In this document: piece by piece, positions 57,447 to 64,000 of the stretch
Numbering within the stretch: the first letter of the stretch is position 1
Layout: each line of letters begins with the position of its first letter
Assembly (NCBI RefSeq): GCF_017498565.1
Contig: NZ_CP071794.1
Span: 1,178,001-1,242,000 of the forward strand
DNA: 64,000 bases
Direction of reading: 5' to 3'
Source of the DNA: Parasphingorhabdus cellanae
GTDB lineage: Bacteria; Pseudomonadota; Alphaproteobacteria; Sphingomonadales; Sphingomonadaceae
Translations under genes and position numbers: made by a program
Notes under the pieces: model-generated
What the model saw: only the letters and a program-made list of their open reading frames with translations
Databases searched by the model: none
What the model was told of the DNA's origin: nothing

Positions 57447-58529
57447 TCAATCATCGATGCGGAATTTCATGATCCGTGCTGTCACGGCCTGATCTGCATC
57501 CATTCCACCCATGATATAGTAGTTCTCACCCGATTTTGCGAGGGCGCGATGATCCATGCTGGGTTCGGCGAGCTTAGCAAGCTCGGTCCACTGATCCGCC
57601 TTCAGATCATAGCCAAAAACCCGCTCCGTCGGTTTCGCAGGGACACCATCATAGCCGATGCCATTGTAATTATAGGGATTGTCACCGCCGCCAGCGAACA
57701 GGATCATGCCGCGATCACCATCGCCCATGGCCGCCATCCGGTATTGCGGGCCACCGGGATGGGCATCAACCGCGCGCCAGGTAATCCGCTCCGGGTCACC
57801 GGGATCGATATCGCCTCGCCAAGCAAAAGGGGCAGCGGCAAATTTGCGTTTACCGTCAACTAGCCCGGCAACAGCCACACCATCGGCGATGATCATGCTG
57901 TGATTGGCAAGCCCGCCAGCATGGCCGAATACCGGCTTCCCGGGAAACTCAGTTGCTACGCTCCATGTATTAAATTCCGTATCATATAACTGGACAAGGC
58001 TGACATTGCCCTCATCATGCCAGCCGGAAACCAAATATATATAGCGCCCGCGATAAGGCAGTGCGACCATGTCATCAACCGGGGTCGGCATATCGGCGAG
58101 GCGCTTATAGTCTTTGGTCTTCGGATCAAAGGCGAAGACTTCCGGCGTTGAGACTTCATCGCCATTTTCGGCCACAGTATAACCGCCAAAGAGATAGACT
58201 TTGCCTGCCAAGGTGACGGCGGAGCTGGCCAGACGTCCTTCATCCACCGGCACCGGAGCAATTTCTTCGCATTCCTTGATGCTGATGATGCAGGCAAAAG
58301 CCGCATTGCTGGTATCTTGCCAGCTCTTGCCCGATTTTAAACCGTTGAAGCTATAAAGCGTCGGTCCATCAGGGCCTTCCGCCAAGGCGACAGCGTTGTT
58401 ACTGATCGGGATGGGAAGCTCAAATTCTGCCACCGATGAAACGGGTGGTTCCGCAAGCTCCTGCCCACAACCGATCAAGGCCACAATTGCGCCCAAACCA
58501 ATCAAACCCTTGCCCCAATATCCCGTCAT
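57447..58529 (-). CDS. Kelch-repeat lipoprotein
   Basis: 360 residues with lipobox VALIGC (Cys21). Repeats of the kelch type are readable (AGKVYLFGGYTVAENGDEV, GRYIYLVSGWHDEGN, ENYYIMGGMDAD), giving a beta-propeller. Likely an exported binding or sialate-mutarotase-like protein; the role is unknown. Starts inside the last four bases of the DUF4230 gene. Confidence 0.88.
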   Translation of the reverse strand: MTGYWGKGLIGLGAIVALIGCGQELAEPPVSSVAEFELPIPISNNAVALAEGPDGPTLYSFNGLKSGKSWQDTSNAAFACIISIKECEEIAPVPVDEGRLASSAVTLAGKVYLFGGYTVAENGDEVSTPEVFAFDPKTKDYKRLADMPTPVDDMVALPYRGRYIYLVSGWHDEGNVSLVQLYDTEFNTWSVATEFPGKPVFGHAGGLANHSMIIADGVAVAGLVDGKRKFAAAPFAWRGDIDPGDPERITWRAVDAHPGGPQYRMAAMGDGDRGMILFAGGGDNPYNYNGIGYDGVPAKPTERVFGYDLKADQWTELAKLAEPSMDHRALAKSGENYYIMGGMDADQAVTARIMKFRIDD

Positions 58530-59242
58530 TCTGCCCCCTGCTTTTCCTTGTCCGCCAGCACATCTTTGATCGACCGGGATACATCCCAGCGATCCGTATT
58601 AGCTGCGCCCCGCTCAAACGCAAAGAACGCATCGACCTTGGCGTCTAGTCCAGCAGCACGCAGCGGCAGGACAAAGCTGCTCTCCACTGCTCGCCTTGCG
58701 GCATCGCGCGCCAAACGCATCTGCAGCGGGTTTTTCGCCTGCTTCGCGAGTTCTGCCACACCTTTTTTGCGATTGGCCTGATCGAGGGTTTTCTCGGCAT
58801 CAGTCAAAGCCATCAATATCCCGCCATCATCATAGCTTTGAATACGGTCAATCTGCACCTCTGGTCGGGCGATTTCAATAGGCGGCATTTCCACGGACAA
58901 TGTCCTCGTCGTTTCATCCCAGCGAACATTTTCGGCATCCAGCTTGGCGAGATCAACCTCGTAACGCACCGATCCTGGCATGATCAGCGTCTTACGCGCC
59001 GACAGCCCCATGCGGCTCACTGTGGTCGTCACCGTCGCATTATAGCTGGCCGTGAAAACTGTAAGGCGGTTCTGTTCCCGCAACCCGTCGAGGCTCGCGC
59101 TAGCAATTGATACCGGATCGGGCGTGAAGTTGCTTTCAAACTTTGATAGCAACAGCCAGGATAAGGCGCCTAAGATCACCAACACTCCTGCCATAATTGC
59201 CAAGGGAATGGCGACGCGGCGGTTCACGAAGACATTTTCCAT
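58526..59242 (-). CDS. DUF4230 membrane-anchored protein
   Basis: 238 residues with one N-terminal transmembrane helix (about 11-31). NRLTVFTASYNATVTT, PGSVRYEVDLAKLDAENVRW and MPPIEIARPEVQIDRI match DUF4230, of unknown function. Its start lies 19 bases inside the MBL gene, and its stop overlaps the kelch gene, so the three genes are tightly coupled. Confidence 0.9.
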   Translation of the reverse strand: MENVFVNRRVAIPLAIMAGVLVILGALSWLLLSKFESNFTPDPVSIASASLDGLREQNRLTVFTASYNATVTTTVSRMGLSARKTLIMPGSVRYEVDLAKLDAENVRWDETTRTLSVEMPPIEIARPEVQIDRIQSYDDGGILMALTDAEKTLDQANRKKGVAELAKQAKNPLQMRLARDAARRAVESSFVLPLRAAGLDAKVDAFFAFERGAANTDRWDVSRSIKDVLADKEKQGAE

Positions 59243-60102
59243 ATATCACCGTCAACCGCTACAATCTCGCGATTCTGCAGGTCGATCAGATGCGCCCGCA
59301 CGGACTGACCAGCTGCGCCCTTTAACCGTGGATCAAGGCCCTTATACATTTGCGTCACCATATCGGGGATGACCGATGCGCCGCTTTCGAGTATTTTGAG
59401 TATCTGGCGTTCACGCTGCTTGCGGTGCCCCATCATGCCGCGCACCAGTTGCTGCGGTTTGTCGACCTTTTTGCCATGGGCCGGATAATAGACCTTGTCT
59501 TCGCGCTCATAAAGCTTTTGTAGGCTCGCCATATAATCGGCCATATCGCCATCTGGCGGGACAATGACACTGGTCGACCATGCCATCACATGATCACCGG
59601 TAAACAAAGCGCCCGATTCCTGCACCGATAGGCAGAGATGATTAGATGTATGCCCTGGCGTTGCTACCGCTTCCATGGTCCAGCCGTCACCAGCCAGGGT
59701 TTCGCCATCCGCCAGCACCCGGTCGGGACTATAGCTTTTATCGAAACTCTCGTCGGCGCGCGGACCATCATCATCGAGCACCAAAGGCGCACAGCCAATA
59801 ATCGGCGCGCCAGTGCGTTCGGACAATGGCGCGGCCGCCGGACTGTGATCCCTATGGGTATGCGTGCACATAATCGCGCTAATTTTGGCATCGCCAACCG
59901 CCGCCATGATCGCATCGATATGGTCGTCCAGCGCCGGGCCTGGATCGATGACAGCGCGGTCACTCTTATTACCCACAACATAAGTCTGCGTGCCGGTATA
60001 GGTATAAGGGCTGGGATTGCCCGCGAGCACGCGCGCGACCAAGGGTTCCATTTGTTCGGATAGGCCGGTTGGGAAGCTGCTCGGGTCAAATTCTTTGTTC
60101 AT
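59224..60102 (-). CDS. MBL-fold hydrolase, LACTB2-like
   Basis: 292 residues from ATG at 60102. Zinc site H81-T-H83-R-D85-H86, distal GHTSNHLCL and FTGDHVM, and a C-terminal winged-helix-like part (HRKQRERQILKILESG), the LACTB2 layout. Human LACTB2 cuts single-stranded RNA; bacterial members are uncharacterised. No signal peptide, so cytoplasmic. Confidence 0.93.
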   Translation of the reverse strand: MNKEFDPSSFPTGLSEQMEPLVARVLAGNPSPYTYTGTQTYVVGNKSDRAVIDPGPALDDHIDAIMAAVGDAKISAIMCTHTHRDHSPAAAPLSERTGAPIIGCAPLVLDDDGPRADESFDKSYSPDRVLADGETLAGDGWTMEAVATPGHTSNHLCLSVQESGALFTGDHVMAWSTSVIVPPDGDMADYMASLQKLYEREDKVYYPAHGKKVDKPQQLVRGMMGHRKQRERQILKILESGASVIPDMVTQMYKGLDPRLKGAAGQSVRAHLIDLQNREIVAVDGDIWKMSS

Positions 60103-60159
60103 GGTCAAGATGTGGCATATTCAGGCCATAAAACAACCACCAATATCATCGCAAAATCA

Positions 60160-60186
60160 GGAGCGAACCGCAAATGGGGCCGCTCC
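60160..60186 (-). terminator. Possible terminator after the M56 gene
   Basis: GGAGCG pairs with CGCTCC around a 15-base loop that can partly pair; read on the minus strand it is followed by TGATTTTG. Weak T-run, so uncertain. Confidence 0.3.
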
Positions 60187-60215
60187 CGATCTTGTGACGA
60201 TAGGTTTAAGAGGGT

Positions 60216-62351
60216 TCAGGTCATCGAAAGCTGGGCCTTGAGGTTTTTGATCTCTTGATCAAAATTCTCGATTTTCAGCAGATGTTTAACGTCTTTGCTG
60301 TTACATTCTACCGCCTTAGCCCGCTTTTTTTCAAGCTTTTTCAGCGTGATCTGTAAGGTCATTTTCCGATCCTTGTCGGAGCAGCCAATAACGCTTGCCC
60401 ATGCTCGGTCATTCATTGTGCTTTGTCCGGCAAAAGCGATTTCTTTGTTCATGGCGGTACAATCGAGCTTTGCACTTTTGGAACTTTTCGAGCGACTTGA
60501 ACTGGTCACAGCGGCGCGAAAATTGGGTTTAAAGGCAATTTGGGTGACATCCCAAATTCTTGCCGCTACGCTTTTGGCCTCGCGCGCTTCTTGCTCAGCC
60601 TCACGAGCAGCTTCTCGCGCTTCACGTTGAGCCTCGCGAGCTTCACGCTGAGCCTCGCGAGCTTCCGCACGCGCTTCTCTTTCTGCTTCCCGCGCTTCAT
60701 TGCGAGCCTCACGAGCGGCAGTACGCACTTCCCGCGCAGCTTCACGAAGCGCTTGCTCGACCTCACGCTCGGCTTCAAGGCGATCTTGTTGCGCTTCGCG
60801 CTTCGCTTCACGTACTTCCTGTGCATGCTCACGCGCAGCTTCTTCCGCCTCAAGGCGCGATTCTTCGGCTTCCTTGACCATTTCCTGAATTTCGCTTTTG
60901 CTCAGTTTCCTGTTGGTGCGCAATATCACAGTCCGGCCGTTATATTGGATCTTGTGAACATGTTCATTGCCATTGGCGCGGACTTTGGCCCAATCTTTTT
61001 CACCGCTTAGCATGGTGATATTGATCGTGCCTTTAGACTTATCATGCGCAACAAAATCAAGATTCGCCGGGGCAACAGGTGGTACCGGTGGAACGGGAGG
61101 AACCGGCGCGATTGGCGTCCAAGCCGTATCTTTATTGTCAACGGAAGAACCAATTTTCCTGAGCTTTTTTGCAATTTCTTTCTTTTTCAGCTTACGCTTT
61201 GACTGAAACTCGAAATTACCATCTTCATTGGCCACGGTATATTTATAGCCGCCTGCGATTTTCTCGGCGACAACAACGCCATTGCGCCCAACATCGACAC
61301 TGGTGCTTCCGGAGCGGATTTTGACGCGATTATTTTTGCCACCGGTATTAATCGAGACATTGCGATCATCAATCACATCGCTGTCAACAATATCATTAAA
61401 GGCAGCGCCATCTTCATGCGGATGCGCTTCTGCTTCCACGGCGTAGGTAACTGTTGCCGTTAGTGGCAAGGCAACTACGGTGCCGGCGCCCACCATCAAC
61501 GCACCCATGTGCTTGCGGAAGGGTGATTTTTCAGACTGGCCGAGCATTTTCAGCCGGTCCTTGATTTTGTTCTTCTGATTCAACGGACTGGCAAGACCAA
61601 GCTTATGTCCTGATACTGATTTTGCGATAGTACGACCATAAACAGCGCGCATGTCACGGCCGTTATTTTTCAAAATACGGGCATCACAGGCGGTCTCCTG
61701 ATCCTGACGAAATGCAATCCACGCCAACCAAGCTACCGGGCTGAACCAGTGCAGCGACAAGATCAGAAGACCGACAAAATTCGCGGCCAGATCACCGGAT
61801 TCATGATGGGCAATTTCGTGTTCCAGCGCCAATTCACGTTCGCGCGGCGCGTAATCGCGAAAGAAATTTGTCGGAACAGCAATATATTTCTTGAACAATC
61901 CAAAAGCCAGTGGTCCACCGACTGCAGCGGTTTCAAGTATCTTGATCCTTCCATGGTGACCGACCAAACGGCCATCCGAAACGATATCTTCGCGAAACTG
62001 AAAATAGGCTGCCAATTTGCTGATAAACAGCATCCCGGCTCCGCCTAGCCAAACAACCAGAGCAATCATCATCCAATCGACAGACGCCAGAGCGCCGACT
62101 GCCGCCGTTTCTGTAGGAGCAACCATTGCGATTTCCGAGAGTATCGGCGCTGCGGCCGCCGCTTCACCGGCTTCAACAGGTGCCGGCGCTTGCAATGTCA
62201 GTGTGGGCATAAACAGCCGTGCCAATGGCAGTGCCCATAAAAGATAAGCGATATGCGCGCCAAAAAAATGGGCCACCGGCTTACGGATTATCAGCACCAG
62301 TGCCATGAGCAACGTCATCGACACCATCGTGTCTATCATCCAGTTGGTCAT
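60216..62351 (-). CDS. BlaR1/MecR1-type M56 metallopeptidase sensor with coiled-coil
   Basis: 711 residues. Four N-terminal transmembrane helices frame the M56 zinc site H178-E-I-A-H182 (LEHEIAHHESGD). In BlaR1 this protease is triggered by an outer domain and relieves BlaI repression. Here no penicillin-binding domain follows; instead come a short Pro-Val-rich repeat (about 417-427), an ILRTNRKLSKSEIQEM region and a very charged Glu/Ala/Arg coiled coil (about 488-593). So the signal is unlikely to be a beta-lactam. The start overlaps the blaI-like stop by four bases. Confidence 0.92.
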   Translation of the reverse strand: MTNWMIDTMVSMTLLMALVLIIRKPVAHFFGAHIAYLLWALPLARLFMPTLTLQAPAPVEAGEAAAAAPILSEIAMVAPTETAAVGALASVDWMMIALVVWLGGAGMLFISKLAAYFQFREDIVSDGRLVGHHGRIKILETAAVGGPLAFGLFKKYIAVPTNFFRDYAPRERELALEHEIAHHESGDLAANFVGLLILSLHWFSPVAWLAWIAFRQDQETACDARILKNNGRDMRAVYGRTIAKSVSGHKLGLASPLNQKNKIKDRLKMLGQSEKSPFRKHMGALMVGAGTVVALPLTATVTYAVEAEAHPHEDGAAFNDIVDSDVIDDRNVSINTGGKNNRVKIRSGSTSVDVGRNGVVVAEKIAGGYKYTVANEDGNFEFQSKRKLKKKEIAKKLRKIGSSVDNKDTAWTPIAPVPPVPPVPPVAPANLDFVAHDKSKGTINITMLSGEKDWAKVRANGNEHVHKIQYNGRTVILRTNRKLSKSEIQEMVKEAEESRLEAEEAAREHAQEVREAKREAQQDRLEAEREVEQALREAAREVRTAAREARNEAREAEREARAEAREAQREAREAQREAREAAREAEQEAREAKSVAARIWDVTQIAFKPNFRAAVTSSSRSKSSKSAKLDCTAMNKEIAFAGQSTMNDRAWASVIGCSDKDRKMTLQITLKKLEKKRAKAVECNSKDVKHLLKIENFDQEIKNLKAQLSMT
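60575..60890 (-). repeat. Degenerate Arg-Glu-Ala repeat inside the M56 gene
   Basis: About 100 residues built from EAR/REA units of 4 or 7 residues (e.g. AREAQREAREAQREAREAAR). At DNA level the units GCTTC(A/C)CG(C/A)GC and GCCTCGCGAG recur. It encodes a long charged helix and also creates long open frames on the other strand. Confidence 0.85.
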
Positions 62352-62722
62352 CCCTTCAACTCCCTCAAAAGCTCTTCGATTTCCCTTATATCGTCATCGC
62401 TTAGCTCATCAGCCTCGGCCAAATGAGCGACCAACGGTGTGACTTTCCCTCCGAACAGACGGTCAACAAATTTACGTGAAACACCAGCCAGATAAGTATC
62501 CCGCTCAACCAGTGGTGAATATAAAAAACGCCGTCCATCACGCTCGGTGCCGATAACAGCTTTGGCAGCGAGACGGGACAGCAAGGTTTTAACAGTTTGC
62601 AGCGACCAGCCTTTGGCATCGGCAACACGGTCAGCCACTTCGGTAGCGGTCAGCGGTGCCGTTTGCCAAAGCACCTCCATAATCTCATGTTCGGCATCAC
62701 TGATACGTTCGACCATATCCAA
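62348..62722 (-). CDS. BlaI/MecI/CopY-family transcriptional repressor
   Basis: 124 residues, the usual size. Winged helix at the N-terminus (ISDAEHEIMEVLWQTAPLTA, then VADAKGWSLQTVKTLLSRLA) and the dimerisation region with YLAGVSRKFVDRLFGG. In known systems it represses its own operon until the partner M56 protease acts. Two TACA-N2-TGTA boxes lie upstream. Overlap with the M56 gene supports a co-regulated pair. Confidence 0.95.
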   Translation of the reverse strand: MDMVERISDAEHEIMEVLWQTAPLTATEVADRVADAKGWSLQTVKTLLSRLAAKAVIGTERDGRRFLYSPLVERDTYLAGVSRKFVDRLFGGKVTPLVAHLAEADELSDDDIREIEELLRELKG

Positions 62723-62773
62723 TTTCTCCCAAATGAAATTGCGAAATTTGAATGAACAAGACTCGCTACTGAC

Positions 62774-62783
62774 TACAGCTGTA
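62774..62783. promoter_or_regulatory. BlaI-type operator box 1 (TACAGCTGTA)
   Basis: Matches TACA-N2-TGTA, the core recognised by BlaI/CopY repressors; extended to a perfect 14-base palindrome ACTACAGCTGTAGT. 52 bases before the repressor start. Confidence 0.8.
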
Positions 62784-62794
62784 GTTTCATCGAC

Positions 62795-62804
62795 TACAAA
62801 TGTA
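62795..62804. promoter_or_regulatory. BlaI-type operator box 2 (TACAAATGTA)
   Basis: Second TACA-N2-TGTA box, 21 bases (two helical turns) from the first, preceded by the same GAC. An inverted TGTAA-TT-TTACA element follows at 62809-62820. Two in-phase boxes would let two repressor dimers bind side by side. Confidence 0.8.
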
Positions 62805-62954
62805 AATGTGTAATTTTACATTTGCGGCAGACCGTGATTGCATTTCAATCTACGGAAAATGTAACTGGTGCCCACTTGTTGTCGAAAAAATTTACAGAAA
62901 CCGAGAAGTTAACGCAGCTTTAACCATCTAAGTGTTTAAAAGTTATAACATGAA

Positions 62955-63131
62955 GAAAACTGGCACACGCAGTGCAGGGTTGTTGGTGTTCCTATGTTTC
63001 ACACCCATGAAACGCAAAATGAGGGGGACAGCGTACTGGTCTCCGCCGTCCCCTCTCATTAATTATTCTAGACAGCCCACGACCAATACCCACATTTAAA
63101 CGGCTCGGATCTCCTAATCCGGGCCGTTTTT
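62955..63131 (+). ncRNA. Candidate structured small RNA with its own terminator
   Basis: No coding gene precedes the terminator at 63099 on this strand, so an RNA gene is a reasonable reading. Hairpins: GTTTCA/TGAAAC at 62996-63013; AATGAG(G)GGGAC/GTCCCCTCTCATT at 63017-63060; terminator. GGTTGTTGGT at 62978-62987 can pair with ACCAATACCC at 63082-63091, closing a multi-loop. A TATAAC at 62944-62949 is a possible -10; the -35 is weak. Unidentified; similarity to known sRNAs could not be tested. Confidence 0.4.
63099..63131 (+). terminator. Rho-independent terminator without a preceding gene
   Basis: Twelve-bp stem AACGGCTCGGAT/ATCCGGGCCGTT with one G-T pair, six-base loop, then TTTTT. It closes the candidate RNA. 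Confidence 0.88.
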
Positions 63132-63209
63132 CATTATCGGCATAGGTTCTTGGAACATTTTTGCTGTAGGGCCGTTTTCTAGCAGCAGACAACCGACGGG
63201 GTAAATGAA

Positions 63210-63620
63210 TTGGGACAAGAACAAAAGAGCAGCAACGATCTTGCAGAAGATCGTACGGATCTCGCCGAAGACCGCACAGATTGGGCAGAGGATCGCACCG
63301 TACTGGCCAATGAACGGACATTTGCAGGATGGATGCGCACTGGTTTGGCCGCCGCTGGTATCGGGTTGGGGTTCAATGCCTTATTTGGGAAGCTGCAGCC
63401 TTTCTGGCTTCCGCGGGCGATTGCCAGCTTGTTCATTCTGATAGGAATTTTCATTTTCTACATGGCCCAGCGTAATGGCTGCCGCGTACAAGACAGACTG
63501 AGCAGCCATGATGCTACCCCAATGAAGGGAATGAATTTAAAACTGATCGCCGCTGCAATGGCGTTCGGTAGCTTCTGCCTGGGCGTCGGAATGTGGCTTA
63601 TCGAAATGCCAGACAGCTAA
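63210..63620 (+). CDS. DUF202 membrane protein with heptad repeat start
   Basis: 136 residues from TTG at 63210, with GGGG eight bases before it. N-terminus has three to four copies of L/W-A-E-D-R-T-D (11-30), then NERTFAGWMRTGLA, the DUF202 signature, and two to three transmembrane helices. DUF202/YidH proteins are uncharacterised. Convergent with the glutaredoxin gene. Confidence 0.88.
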   Translation: MGQEQKSSNDLAEDRTDLAEDRTDWAEDRTVLANERTFAGWMRTGLAAAGIGLGFNALFGKLQPFWLPRAIASLFILIGIFIFYMAQRNGCRVQDRLSSHDATPMKGMNLKLIAAAMAFGSFCLGVGMWLIEMPDS

Positions 63621-63647
63621 GCCAGCCGCTGCCACTAAAACCACTGT

Positions 63648-63983
63648 TTAATTCGCGGCTGGTGCGACCTTTTTCTCAGCCATCAATTCGCCCAGTTCGC
63701 CTGCTTCATACATTTCCATCATGATGTCGCTGCCGCCGACAAATTCACCTTTGACATATAGCTGCGGAATGGTCGGCCAATCCGAAAACTCTTTAATGCC
63801 CTGGCGTATTTCCATGTCCTGCAGGACATCGACGGATTCAAAGCCGACACCGAGATGTTCCAGGATTGCAACTGCTTTGCTGGAAAATCCGCATTGCGGA
63901 AACAACGGCGTGCCCTTCATGAACAGGACCACATCGTTGGACGTGACCATTGTGTCAATTTTTGCATTCACTGCGTCGTTCAT
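63648..63983 (-). CDS. grxD: Monothiol glutaredoxin, Grx4 family
   Basis: 111 residues from ATG at 63983, which has AGGAGA six bases upstream; the ATG at 63989 is too close to that site. Active site C31-G-F-S, KGTPLFPQCGFS, and WPTIPQLYVKGEFVGGSDI are diagnostic. Grx4 binds a 2Fe-2S cluster with glutathione and a BolA partner and takes part in iron-sulfur trafficking. A bolA gene often lies upstream in alphaproteobacteria and may be outside the window. Confidence 0.96.
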   Translation of the reverse strand: MNDAVNAKIDTMVTSNDVVLFMKGTPLFPQCGFSSKAVAILEHLGVGFESVDVLQDMEIRQGIKEFSDWPTIPQLYVKGEFVGGSDIMMEMYEAGELGELMAEKKVAPAAN

Positions 63984-64000
63984 CTTCATTCTCCTTTGCA

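Noticed and set aside
60540..61010. Long open frames on the + strand opposite the M56 gene
   Set aside because: They mirror the repetitive EAR-coding DNA; no ribosome sites and no recognisable domains.
61069..61112. GGAAC/GGTGG short repeats resembling a small tandem repeat
   Set aside because: They encode the Pro-Val linker of the M56 protein; no evidence for a separate element.
62950..63099. 49-codon frame across the candidate small RNA
   Set aside because: No ribosome site, composition unlike a protein, and it coincides with the RNA hairpins.

Overview
The window looks like chromosomal DNA of a sphingomonad-type alphaproteobacterium (Sphingomonadales, possibly near Sphingorhabdus/Parasphingorhabdus; genus is inference). 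The evidence is the housekeeping order TIGR02300-aroA-(CBU_0592-like)-cmk-rpsA-ihfB, the aroK-aroB / XerC-D / accA neighbourhood, comF-grxC-nitrilase-DUF1178, orphan Flp pilins and many TonB/lipoprotein-type proteins. No phage, insertion sequence, rRNA or CRISPR was seen. Three tRNAs are present (Ala-GGC, Leu-UAA, Arg-CCU).

Region 1 (1-885) is a HI0933/YhiN-type flavoprotein cut by the window edge. Region 2 (1022-21084) is an accessory glycoside-utilisation locus. It holds a GH106-like alpha-L-rhamnosidase, an SDR, a GH2 enzyme, a TonB-dependent receptor, a GPH-type sugar transporter, a lipoprotein carboxylesterase, a GH3 enzyme, a membrane-anchored S15/CocE hydrolase, two TetR regulators, a Baeyer-Villiger-type monooxygenase and an SCP2 protein. 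The palindrome GTCCAWTTGGAC, or a half/degenerate form, lies in front of every hydrolase/transport unit and beside the first TetR gene, so the locus is probably one regulon. Import, stepwise deglycosylation and de-esterification of a rhamnosylated glycoside, perhaps with a hydrophobic aglycone, is the simplest reading; the substrate is not visible from sequence.

Region 3 (21446-45440) is mostly core genome: tRNA-Ala, aroA, cmk, rpsA, ihfB, tRNA-Leu and tRNA-Arg, DUF1178, nitrilase, grxC, comF, a methyltransferase, a NUDIX enzyme, two Flp pilins with a textbook terminator, an M48-LysM lipoprotein, accA, a Xer recombinase, a secreted proline-rich protein with a 44-residue membrane peptide in front, aroK-aroB, a Kef-type antiporter, an IscU-like protein, cvpA, radA and a long patatin-like protein.

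Region 4 (45454-63983) mixes small metabolic and envelope genes: two MBL-fold hydrolases, a DUF6445 oxygenase, two GSTs, an acyl-CoA-dehydrogenase-like protein, two overlapping orphan peptide-binding proteins, DUF4112, RNase T2, three tandem paralogous four-helix membrane proteins, nadC-GST-nadA, a kelch lipoprotein, DUF4230, a BlaI-M56 sensor pair with two TACA-N2-TGTA operator boxes, a possible structured small RNA with its own terminator, DUF202 and the monothiol glutaredoxin.
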